Source: Homarus americanus (taxonomy: Eukaryota; Arthropoda; Malacostraca; Decapoda; Nephropidae). From it: a stretch of 64,000 nt of DNA. Below the pieces are notes generated by a model. It saw only the letters and a program-made list of their open reading frames with translations, was not told the DNA's origin and searched no databases. Below are positions 47,342 through 58,148 of the stretch, piece after piece. Within the stretch, counting starts at the first letter, position 1; each line of letters begins with the position of its first letter. Both the position numbers and the translations under genes were made by a program. The stretch spans positions 1,347,530-1,411,529 of the forward strand of contig NW_024735554.1 of assembly GCF_018991925.1 (NCBI RefSeq), written 5' to 3'.

Positions 47342-48879
47342 CTTGAACAGGATGACAGTTACCAGCAGGGAATTTGCCCAGACAATTACTAAACTATTAA
47401 CCAACTCGGCCAGATAAGATCCCGGGAGCCAAGTTTGGGATAAAGTTGAGCTGGACAAAGTTCACTTGGCCATCACCCATGATCCGCGTCTCCCAAGTTG
47501 ACAATTATTTTTAGAATTAGCTAAAATAAATTGCTAATAAGATAACGAGGTAACTAGGTGGTGGTGAAGGTGGTGGTGGTGATTTTGGTTGGCGGTAGTT
47601 GAGGTAATGGTGATGGTTGTGGTGGTGGTCTATTCAACAGATTCAAACAGACACTATCACTCATGTTCCTCTTGAAGATACTCAAAATGTCATAGGGAAT
47701 CATGAAGGCACATAAGTTTCAATGCCGTGTCAAAGGTTAGACAAGATGATAACACCTGGACCAGGCACAGTAACAATTATTTCTCTCCACATAAAATCAT
47801 GATCACTCAAGGAGTCAATCAATCAGTAACTTCCCAAAGAAACAATCAAGAGTTACAATCAACACTGGACACAATCAGACGCTTATGATTGTTTCGGTGA
47901 TAATTAGAATCAACAGAGTAAATGCTCCTATTACCCGCCAAGTATTCCACTCTACTGACATCAAGTACAGTATATACTATCGGAATGTGAAAATAGTCTC
48001 TAGTCTCTGAGTCTCATTTGTTTATACACCGGAAGTAGCAAAGACAAAAACTGTTATTGAAGGTTATAAAGAGGATCACGTAAAGAGGATTTTCCAAATT
48101 TGTAGTTTTCTAGAGATAATAAAAATAAAGCTTTTAGGATTTAAGTATTGTAATTTTTATATTTACGGGTCATATTACCAATTACTTTGGAGAGACCTTC
48201 TTAACCCTTTCACTTGAGATAATGTGCAAATAATACCGTGAAAATTATATAATAATGTATGTTCCTTCCGATGTCTTTTGCAATATTTTACAATTTTTTT
48301 TATTTTTTAGGATTTTGATGTGAGAAAACGTAACTTCCCATGACCCGGAATAATGAAATGTGAATTATAACTTAATACTAATGTTGTTCATCCACATGTT
48401 TATATTATATTAACCAACACAATCATTCCTATATACATAAGCCATCTTGATATTTAAACCAAAGAAATCAAGGAACATAAAAGAATCAGTAACACGTAGG
48501 AATTATTATTGACGAAGAATTAATAAAAACAAAACAACTTCACAAAACAGATTCGTGTTTAATTTCTTTACAAGAAACAAACTCTGAACAGCTAATATCA
48601 CCTTCCACCCAGTATTGTCTTTCTAATACATACACGAGGCAGTAAAAATAACACAACTATATGAATAATGGACAACTTATACGAAAACAACAATTACGTT
48701 CGACGACAACTAAAATAATGTGATAACCCTCTGAAATCCCACTTTTTCAGGAATTACGTTTCTTTTGGAGTTTTCGTCAACTGAAGTCTTAAAAAAGTTC
48801 AGTTCTGTCGTTTCTTCTCTTCTTTTGTCCGTTGTTGTACTTGTTCATTCGTCTGTCCTTCTTTTTCTCTCGTGTGAGC
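47342..48879. other. Unassigned sequence within block B
   Basis: Same content as 41,160-42,709. No gene recognised. Confidence 0.45.
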
Positions 48880-48918
48880 GTGCGTGTGCATATGTATGTA
48901 TGTGTGTGTGCATATGTA

Positions 48919-48973
<55 letters not shown>
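48880..48973. repeat. (GT)n with GTATGTAT lead-in (allele B)
   Basis: Counterpart of 42,710-42,803. Confidence 0.95.
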
Positions 48974-48974
<1 letters not shown>

Positions 48975-49044
48975 AATTAGTACAATCTGGAACGGGGCCA
49001 CATAAAACACCTAACTTTATCAGGTGTTAACTGATAGAGAAAGT

Positions 49045-50449
49045 GAGCAGCCGGGCACATATCGCCTGTCAGCAGGACACATATTGACCGTGGGAGTCAG
49101 GCCAGCGTGAGTGACTGCCACAAGGACCTCGCTAACTGTGGAGGTAATCAAGGCACACCTGGTGGAAGTACCTGGAGTCACAGCCAACATTGTTCCTCGA
49201 CAGTAAATCACTCATAATATAACTATCCCCCCCTAAAATTATTAAAACATTAAAAACACCTGAAAAATTAGGTGCTCCGGTTTATTTCACCTGAAAATTA
49301 ACCACTCCAACCTAACTTAATCTGAAGTGTGTAATCTAAGGTAAACCAACCAGTATAATTCCTCATCATTGTATCTCACGAGGTAATTATTTCCTGATTA
49401 TTTACGTCATGGAGTTTGTGTTGCGTCAGTTCATTAAATACATACACAGTGGGACACAGGCAGTAAGGCCAGAACACTTGTGGTAATGTAAGAGGAAAGC
49501 ACAACGCAGAGAGAAAACTTGTGCTGCTCAGAGCCACTTACTTCCTCAGGCGACAACCGCAATAATGAAGGCAGGATCTGATGTCCAGGTTTCTCGAAGG
49601 CTAAATTAAATTAATTCACAGGGTAGTGTGTTAAGAAGGTCGTATTAATTATTACTCTTAAGAAAGCACATTATATGTTTACAATATATATCATATATAC
49701 CGGTATGTATATATACTGTATGTTACGATATATTTTTGCGAATTAACTTACAAACAGGCTAACCAAAGTTAAAAAAAAAGAGAACAGGACCACTTAACTG
49801 AGTATCAATCTACAAACGAGCCATCCGGACCAAACTACCCTAACCTCTCACTTAACCTAACTATAAAGTTAGGTTAGTTTAGGCTGTCTGTTTTTAAATT
49901 ATTTCCCAAATTTACCGGCATGCATGCCGGGAATTTTACAAAATAACCGATTTCGCAAAAAAACGTAACATATAAAGTACATAAAATACATGTTGTTATG
50001 GATGCTACGTTTTTGTACTCAAACGGGCTAGGATACCTTACTCGATGGGTTAATTCAAATTACACAAGAGGATAACATCGTACTCCTGGAGTTAAAACTG
50101 TACTCAAGTCCAGGAATCTTACTCAAGTGTTTAAACCTATATACTTAAATCCTGGAATCGTATTCAAGGAGTTAGACTTCTACTCGGGTTCTTGAATCGT
50201 ACTCAAGAAGAAAATATCCGATATCGAAACGCTTTCTCTGGTAATAGCTAACACACATTCCTTCGCTCTGACGATCTTGCTATAACTCACCTATCTACCT
50301 TCCGGTGTGCTGAGATGCTGTCGTACTGAAAATGTTCCGAGCATTTACAGTTCAAACCAAACCAAACCAAAAGAAACCAAACCAAACGTAACCAAACTTA
50401 ACCTGAGCGAATCTGACCTAACCTAATTTAATACGAAGAGTAATCTTCG
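49045..50449. other. Unassigned intergenic sequence
   Basis: It contains a perfect 16-bp palindrome ccggcatgcatgccgg (49,915-49,930), degenerate repeats around tactcaagt/ctggaatcgta (50,075-50,215) and a (CCAAA)n-like run (50,354-50,400). No gene recognised. Confidence 0.45.
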
Positions 50450-50819
50450 TACAGAATGGATATAGAATCCCTAGAAAGAATTCAGAGGAGAATGACAAGA
50501 CTGATCCCGGGAATTAGGACCCTTGAGTACAGAGACAGGATAAAGCATCTTAATCTGCACTCCCTCGAGAGACGTAGAGTAAGGGGCGACATGATAGAGG
50601 TGTATAAATGGAAGTCAGGGCTGAACAAAGCTGATATAACAAAGATACTAAAACTATTAAACCAAGAGCGAACTCGTAACAATGGTTTTAAATTCGACAA
50701 ATTTAGATTTAGGCGCGAAATAGGTAAACATTGGTTTGGAACTAGAGTAGTGGATGAGTGGATCTAGTTACCAAACATCATCATTAACTCGAATACGCTG
50801 GATAGCTTCAAACATAGGT
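50450..50819 (+). mobile_element. CR1 C-terminal fragment
   Basis: It encodes RMDIESLERIQRRMTRLIPG, then LHSLERRRVRGDMIEVYKWK and ends at FRFRREIGKHWFG / RVVDEW. This is equivalent to residues 224-346 of the 23-kb copy. A stop replaces the conserved Asn of DEWNKLP (gtggatctag at 50,759-50,768). The element breaks off at caaacataggt with no 3' tail. It abuts the GC-rich segment that follows. Confidence 0.88.
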
Positions 50820-51660
50820 AGTCCTGACATTCCATGTTTGGATCTGTGATTTTATTTATGTTTTCGACCACATAAGGATAACCTTACTGGGTGCGGTTGC
50901 CCAGTCAGGTTGGTTCTTTAGGCAGGTTATGTCTAGGGCACCTTTTCTAACCCCCTCCCCGTGTGGGATGAGCAGAGTGGCTCCTCGAAAGGGCTTCTCA
51001 GTCGCACAGACAGGACCGGATTGCACTGCTGCCTAGATCTCAGTGCATAAACGACCATCTTATCTGCGCCGTCCATGTGCAGAGTTGTGATTAGAGACTC
51101 CCGGCAATCATCTCTGTTCTGTCCCCGTCGCCACTCGTCCGTCGCCATAGGACCTTTGGGGGTATAGGGGTTTTGATGATGATGAGAAGTATGATGAGCT
51201 GCAACCACACATCTTGGCTCTCCCTTTTCCTGAAACAGTGGTGCAAGTGTTGCTACGACTGGGGAGAGGGAGAGTTGTATGGACTGCCAATAGCCCAGTT
51301 TGTTGGGTTTCGCCTTAGTAGCCTGTCCATCAGGCATTGCCTTCTTCCTCTGGTGTAGTCATTGGGTTCCTATGGTGGTCACCTTTTCCACCTATACCGC
51401 CGTTGGAGATCTGTAAGCATGTCTGCCTTATGCAGGGCTCCAGCGCAGATTTTTCGTTCGGAGTTTACTCCCGTAGCCTTATACCTACCAAGGCTAATCC
51501 GCAAGGCAGCGGGGCATTAGCTGGTAGGCGCCAAAACGTGTCCACATGCCAGTGGACCTATGCGCCATCCCTCTGAGGCCCACTGCTACTTCGATATTCC
51601 CTGCTGCTCTAGCCTGGGCTCACGAGGCACCCAGTTACCGTGTGTTGCCACGAGAAGGAG
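50820..51660. other. GC-rich unidentified segment fused to the CR1 fragment
   Basis: This ~840-bp stretch is much richer in G and C than its surroundings and contains no simple repeats. The longest frame is 134 codons on the minus strand (50,933-51,337), with no recognised domain. The abrupt switch from CR1 sequence suggests another mobile element or an imported exon-like segment. I cannot name it and saw no second copy in the window. Confidence 0.4.
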
Positions 51661-52127
51661 CAAGCAGAGATTGCACCTTAACACTTACATAATGCTACCA
51701 CACTAGACGCATTTCACCACCTTGTGTGCTAGACACAAACACACACACACACTCGAAGAAAGCCACATTATCCAGGTCGCAACATTAATTACTTTACCAC
51801 AGGTGTTACGGACAAGCCTCCCACTAATCACCTCTGTAGTGCTGCTAACAGAGAATATCATATGTAAGATCTTGTTCTACTCCCGGTAATAAGTGCACGT
51901 GTCTCTGTGATGTGCGGTGTATCGCCTGACCAAATATTAAGGACCACAGTACACTCATAAGAACATATGATACGTACAATAATGTGACTTAAGTGTCGTA
52001 GTAAACACAAAGCCTCACGTTTTTCTGTATTGTTAAGATCATTGTTCTCAACCATCACTAAGTCGCACAATAATGGTTTTCCTTTCGGTTCACTTCGTTC
52101 CTATGCTGTATATGTTTGTATAAGTGA

Positions 52128-52131
<4 letters not shown>
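51661..52131. other. Unassigned intergenic sequence
   Basis: A short (CA)n lies at 51,736-51,751. Nothing else recognised. Confidence 0.4.

Positions 52132-52214
<83 letters not shown>
52132..52214. repeat. (TA)n microsatellite, left part
   Basis: Perfect TA run interrupted by the 94-bp element at 52,215; TA resumes at 52,352. Confidence 0.95.
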
Positions 52215-52215
<1 letters not shown>

Positions 52216-52308
52216 TGATAACCACAAGGGAAAAGAAAACACGAAGTTCCCAAGCGCTTTCGTGTAATTCACATCTTCAGGGGTGAGTACAGACTAAAGA
52301 GTTATCAG
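52215..52308. mobile_element. 94-bp inverted-repeat mini-element in (TA)n
   Basis: It starts ctgataac and ends gttatcag, a perfect 8-bp inverted terminal pair. Inside is a second inverted pair, acacgaa...ttcgtgt (about 52,239-52,265). It lies within a TA array, which fits TA-targeting Tc1/mariner-type miniature elements. The target duplication is not verifiable in this background. Confidence 0.45.
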
Positions 52309-52348
52309 CATATACCTAGATCACGCGCACCTACAGTGATTTACTTGC

Positions 52349-52351
<3 letters not shown>

Positions 52352-52447
<96 letters not shown>

Positions 52448-52475
52448 TGTATGTATGTATGTATGTATGTATGTA
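52352..52475. repeat. (TA)n then (GTAT)n microsatellites
   Basis: About 69 bases of TA are followed by about 13 GTAT units. Tyr/Val/Cys/Met-rich frames are artefacts. A looser ctatctat run follows at 52,562-52,637. Confidence 0.95.
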
Positions 52476-52750
52476 GAATGCTACCGTATAAAAAACACCC
52501 ATGAAAATTTATTCACACCAGCAAAGACAAATGGTGTATGTGAAGTTTCTAAAGAAATTTTGTCTATCTACCTATCTATCTATTTATCTACCTATATATT
52601 TGTGTACCTGTCCATTCAACCATCTACCTATCTATCTCAGAGGTTATGAACATTATCCTCGGGAAACTTCAAGAATTTATGTCGAGCAAATAGATCTCTT
52701 ACTGTAACAATATGCAGGTTTATGTCGTCTGCGTACTTACCTCCGTTATT

Positions 52751-53405
52751 GTGTGGAGTGTAGTACCTGGTGTGGAGTGTAGTACCTGGTGTGGAGTGTA
52801 GTACCTGGTGTGGAGTGTAGTACCTGGTGTGGAGTGTAGTACCTGGTGTGGAGGGTAGTACCTGGTGTGGAGGGTAGTACCTGGTGTGGAGTGTAGTACC
52901 TGGTGTGGAGTGTAGTACCTGGTGTGGAGTGTAGTACCTGGTGTGGAGGGTAGTACCTGGTGTGGAGGGTAGTACCTGGTGTGGAGGGTAGTACCTGGTG
53001 TGGAGGGTAGTACCTGGTGTGAGGGTGTGGAGTGTACCTGGTGTGGAGGGTAGTACCTGGTGTGGTGTGGAGGGTAGTACCTGGTGTGGAGTGTAGTACC
53101 TGTGGAGTGTGTGTACCTGGTGTGTAGTACCTGGTGTGGAGTGTGGTACCTGGTGTGGAGGTGTACCTGGTGTGGAGGTAGTACCTGGTGTGGAGTAGTA
53201 CCTGGTGTGGAGGGTGTACTGGTGTGGAGTGGTACCTGGTGTGGAGTGTAGTACCTGTGTAGTGGCCTGGTGTGGAGTGTAGTACCTGGTGTGGAGGGTA
53301 GTACCTGGTGTGGAGGGTAGTACCTGGTGTGGAGGGTAGTACCTGGTGTGGAGTGTAGTACCTGGTGGGAGTGTACCTGGTGTGGAGGGTAGTACCAGGT
53401 GTGGC
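52751..53405. repeat. 19-bp minisatellite
   Basis: Head-to-tail units of gtgtggagtgtagtacctg with a gagggtag variant. The left half is regular; from about 53,020 units are shortened or scrambled. Confidence 0.95.
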
Positions 53406-53598
53406 AGTGTAGTGGTGTGTGTGTAGTGTGTGTGTGTGGTGGTGTGGTGTGGTGTGGTGTGGTGGTGTGGTGTGGTGTGGTGTGTGTGTGTGGTGTGTGT
53501 GTGGTGTAGTGTGGTGTGGTGTGGTTGTGTAACTGGTGGTGTAGTGTATCGTGTAGTTTAGTATATCGTGGTGTGGTGTAGTGTGGTGGTGTAACTGA
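53406..53598. repeat. GGTGT-rich degenerate array
   Basis: It continues the minisatellite as ggtgt/gtggt units. Its sequence (tcgtggtgtggtgtagtg) resumes on the far side of the SINE at 53,970-54,000. Confidence 0.85.
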
Positions 53599-53962
53599 TG
53601 GTGACCTGAGGTCTAATGGTCAGCATGCTCGCCTCGCAAGCGAGCGGACCCGGAATCGATCCCGGGCAAGGGGTAATTATGGGCAAGTTTTTTTTTACGC
53701 CATTTGCCTCTGTCTACCCAGTAGTAATTGGGAACCTGGTTGTTAATCGACTTGCGGATCGTGTTCCGGGGTAATGGTTAGCCAGTGTAGTTGTTGAGTT
53801 ATCCGATCTTCTCGGACTATTCCTTGACACTGCGTCATGCAACTCGTTAACTTAGGGTGTGGTTTTGTGTTGGCGACAGCTTCTACACCTTAAACAAATT
53901 CACGCCGAGGTGTCCCTAGGGCCGGCCATCCTCATTACACGAGGGGCAACCATTATTATTAG
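53599..53962 (+). mobile_element. tRNA-derived SINE, copy 2
   Basis: The head reads tggtgacctgaggtctaatg, then gtcagcatgctcgcctcgca, with a B-box-like ggaatcgatccc. The body shares agtaattgggaacctg, ccttgacactg and ctcgttaacttagggt with copy 1, and the end is gaggggcaaccattattatt. It differs from copy 1 by about 60 extra bases after 53,863. It lies inside the GGTGT array, which continues on both sides, so it inserted after that array existed. Confidence 0.8.
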
Positions 53963-54146
53963 TAGTGTACCGTGGTGTGGTGTAGTGCGGTGGTGTAACT
54001 ATACTGTCGAGGATTCTTTTCGTGTAATATTGATGCGGTAATTTTGTAGGGTCATAACCGGTATTTTGTTTAGTAAGATACAGTAAAACACCTCGTATTA
54101 CAGCATACTTCATTACTTTCGAACAGTACGTATGTACATTACGTTT

Positions 54147-54147
<1 letters not shown>
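53963..54147. other. Resumed GGTGT array end and unique sequence
   Basis: The first ~40 bases repeat the array sequence left of the SINE; the rest is unassigned. Confidence 0.5.

Positions 54148-54186
<39 letters not shown>
54148..54186. repeat. (GT)n microsatellite
   Basis: About 18 GT units after a T run. Frames at 54,132-54,495 read through it and then a C-rich unassigned segment. Confidence 0.95.
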
Positions 54187-54187
<1 letters not shown>

Positions 54188-56068
54188 ATTACTCCTTGGG
54201 TGCTGTGTCATGTCTCTCGCTGTGGCAGACCTACCCCTTTGTGCCCTCCTCCTCCCTCCGCTGCCGTGGGGTGCAAGTTCCCACATGTCTATTGAGCTAC
54301 TCGAGTCGTGGGTCGTCCTCCACACCAGGCCTCGTGGCTATGAGGGCCAGTCTCACCATTATCTACCTATGTGTTACAAGGACCTCATCAACTGAGGTAT
54401 ATCTGGCCCCTTCCCCTCTTCTCCTCCCTTTCACCTCCCCACTATTAAGTCTCTTTGTCTTGGGTCACACAAGACCACGATGCTCCCAGTCTTAAAGGAA
54501 GATACTTGGGTGCAGGAGCTACTGATCACAGGTATCGTCACCTTATTACCCACAGTTGTAACTTAAGAAAACTTTTGGTTTGGGTAACTTAACGAATATC
54601 CAGAGTTACTATACTGTACACTGAACATCAATTAACATTAATAAACGTACAGGTTTAATCTCAAGGAAGTACATTTTTCTGTATATAAATCGTCACACAG
54701 GACCATCTCTGGTTCTAGTGGTTAGGCAACTGTTGAACATTATTTTCGTGTGCACAGGCACAGGTGGTTCTGGTGTACAGGGAAGCACTGGCCAGCTCTG
54801 GTTACTGTACCTCCCCACTTTCCTCAGTAAAAAGGAGTGTATTCAGACTACAAGTTCTTTTAACTTTGTGGACAAGTTTGTTAACGTTGCGAGCTGCGGC
54901 TGAAAATCCCCTACCGCTCTGCCTCTCACTTTTCCCACAACATTTTATTTGAGTTTTATTATGATGTTTGTGCTCGTAGTACTATTTGTGAATAGGGATG
55001 ACAGGATTAATATTTCAACAATGTGTGTAACAATGTAATTATTTCGTTTTTGCTGCCACATGACCCAGGAGGCAGCCACACAAACTGGTTGAGGAAGGTA
55101 AATCTTTGATAACCCATAAACCTGATGCTTGGCCTCACACGGCCGAGACTTTTGTTACCAGAGGGAAAAAGGTGCCACATTTACACAACAATAGATCGTT
55201 TCTGTGTGTACATTTGTCTTCACGATACATTCATGTGTGGGTGAACGTTCCTTGCTATTTGTGTTCTTAGTAGGTAAGGGACGTTAAGAAATAAGTGCAT
55301 ATTATTTACGTTTCTCACTACTGTATACATTCGTGTGCGCATGTGTGTATGTGTGTCTAGCTCTCTCTCTCTCACTCTCTCATATACACACAGATAGCCA
55401 CTCCAGCTTTGTAAAACTGTGAATAAAAATATCCTCTTAAAATGCTCTTGCGAATGAATATATTTTCATTTTCATTTCACGAAAATTTAGTTCCTCTATT
55501 TTTATTTCAGTATTTTACATCTTTAGTATAACTTTGGAATGGAGAGGTAGTGGATAGGACGACCGTAAATATACTAAGGAAGGGAGGCAAAGTGTAGTGT
55601 GTGTGTATTGTTCCTGTAGAGAGGAGAGGGTTATATAAATTTATAAAGTAGAGAACAAAAATATCCTTCAAGTTTTCCCGAGATGATGTATTATGCAGTT
55701 AATACTTGAAGAATTTTGACTTATACAGAGTGTGTGTGTTGAGGAAAGAAAAGCGTAGGTTTAGAGAAATAACTATGCGTATTAAATAAGCGTTTTGAAC
55801 TAAGAGCTATGAGAAGAAATTACCATGAGAAAATGAAAATCTGAAAAAATAATACAAAATCTGCAAACATAACCTGCGGTGAAGGTGAAGAGATATACCA
55901 TTGGAACTATTGGAAGTTGGGAAAAAAACGATATTTCTTAATACATCCAAGGTGGGGGGTGGGGGTAACAGAGCCCAACCGGGAGGAGTTACTGGCCAAC
56001 GAGTACCTTAGCTGCTCAGGGTTATTCGAAGTCCTAAAACGAAGTCGGAATAATGTAAAGAGCAATTA
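54187..56068. other. Unassigned intergenic sequence
   Basis: A relatively GC-rich stretch (54,187-54,480) has open frames without recognised domains. The rest is AT-rich with a short (CT)n at 55,361-55,380. Confidence 0.4.
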
Positions 56069-58048
56069 CAGTGTGACAGTGTTTGAGTGACACGGTGTTT
56101 GAGTGACACAGTAATAGTGACACAGTATTAAAGTGACACAGTGTTAGAGTGACACAGTATTAGAGTGACACAGTATTAGAGTGACACAGTATTAAAGTGA
56201 CACAGTATTAAAGTGACACAGTGACACAGTGACACAGTATTAGAGTGACACAGTGTTAGAGTGACACAGTATTAGAGTGACACAGTATTAGAGTGACACA
56301 GTATTAAAGTGACACAGTATTAAAGTGACACAGTGTTAGAGTGACACAGTGTTAGAGTGACACAGTATTAGAGTGACACAGTATTAGAGTGACACAGTAT
56401 TAAAGTGACACAGTGTTAGAGTGACACAGTATAAAAGTGACACAGTATTAGAGTGACACAGTATTAGAATGACACAGTATTAGAGTGACGCAGTATTAGA
56501 ATGACACAGTATTAGAATGACACAGTGTTAGAGTGACACAGTATTAGAGTGACACAGTATTAGAGTGACACAGTATTAGAATGACACAGTATTAGAATGA
56601 CACAGTGTTAGAGTGACACAGTATTAGAGTGACACAGTATTAGAATGACACAGTATTAGAGTGACGCAGTATTAGAATGACACAGTGTTAGGGTGACACA
56701 GTGTTAGAGTGACACAGTATTAAAGTGACAGAGTGTTAGAGTGACACAGTGTTAGAGTGACACAGTATTAGAGTGACACAGTGTTAGAGTAACACAGTAT
56801 TAGAGTGACACAGTATTAAAGTGACACAGTATTAAAGTGACACAGTATTAGAATGACACATTATTAGAGTGACGCAGTATTAGAATGACACAGTATTAGA
56901 GTGACACAGTATTAGAGTGACACAGTGTTAGAGTGACACAGTATTAGAGTGACACAGTATTAGAGTGACACAGTATTAGAGTGACACAGTATTAGAGTGA
57001 CACAGTATTAGAGTGACACAGTATTAGAGTGACACATTATTAGAGTGACACAGTATTAGAGTGACACAGTATTAGAGTGACACAGTATTAAAGTGACACA
57101 TGACACAATATTAGAGTGACACAGTATTAGAGTGACACAGTATTAGAGTGACACAGTATTAGAGTGACACAGTATTAGAGTGACACATTATTAGAGTGAC
57201 ACAGTATTAAAGTGACACAGTATAAAAGTGACACAGTATTAGAGTGAAACACTATTAGAATGACACAGTATTTGAGTGACACAGTATTAGAGTGACACAG
57301 TATTAGAGTGACACAGTATTAGAGTCACACAGTATTAGAGTGACACAGTATTAGAGTGACACAGTATTAGAATGACACAGTATTAAAGTGACACAGTATT
57401 AAAGTGACACAGTGTTAGAGTGACACAGTATTAGAATGACACAGTATTAGAGTGACACAGTATTAGAGTGACACAGTATTAAAGTGACAGAGTATTAAAG
57501 TCACACAGTGTTAGAGTGACACAGTATTAGAGTGACACAGTATTAAAGTGACACAGTATTAAAGTAACACAGTGTTAGAGTGACACAGTATTAGAATGAC
57601 ACAGTATTAGAGTGACACAGTATTAGAGTGACACAGTATTAGAGTGACACAGTGTTAGAATGACACAGTATTAGAGTGACACAGTATTAAAGTGACACAG
57701 TATTAAAATGACACAGTATTAAAGTGACACAGTATTAAAGTGACACAGTGTTAGAGTGACACAGTGTTAGAATGACACAGTATTAGAGTGACACAGTATT
57801 AAAGTGACACAGTATTAAAATGACACAGTATTAAAATGACACAGTATTAAAGTGACACAGTATTAAAGTGACACAGTGTTACAGTGACACAGTATTAGAA
57901 TGACACAGTATTAGAGTGACGCAGTATTAGAGTGACACAGTATTAAAGTGACACAGTATTAAAGTGACACAGTATTAAAATGACACAGTATTAGAGTGAC
58001 ACAGTATTAGAATGACACAGTATTAGAGTGACACAGTATTAGAGTGAC
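56069..58048. repeat. 17-bp satellite array, about 2 kb, truncated by gap
   Basis: About 115 head-to-tail copies of gtgacacagtattagag, with common variants tgttag, attaaa and gaatg. The array runs into the gap at 58,049 without ending and does not resume after it, so the true length is unknown. Confidence 0.97.
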
Positions 58049-58148
58049 NNNNNNNNNNNNNNNNNNNNNNNNNNNNNNNNNNNNNNNNNNNNNNNNNNNN
58101 NNNNNNNNNNNNNNNNNNNNNNNNNNNNNNNNNNNNNNNNNNNNNNNN
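58049..58148. other. Assembly gap of exactly 100 N
   Basis: The gap breaks the 17-bp satellite array. Open frames predicted across it are artefacts. Confidence 0.98.

Larger units (their letters stand above)
42975..49044. repeat. Allelic block B (matches 37,110-42,874)
   Basis: Collinear with block A from cccatccatccat to aactgatagagaaagt. It continues past 49,044 into sequence not present in block A, as expected if block A simply ended at its contig edge. It contains an extra ~362 bp at 46,980-47,341. Confidence 0.9.

Noticed and set aside
37110..49044. Recent segmental duplication or gene-family expansion
   Set aside because: Both breakpoints coincide with a 100-N gap, and the 71-codon frames shared by the copies (42,595-42,810; 48,765-48,980) are mostly translated (GT)n. 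An allelic contig overlap explains it better.
54132..54495. 113-codon frame in a GC-richer segment
   Set aside because: It begins in a (GT)n and shows no domain; overlapping frames are equally open.
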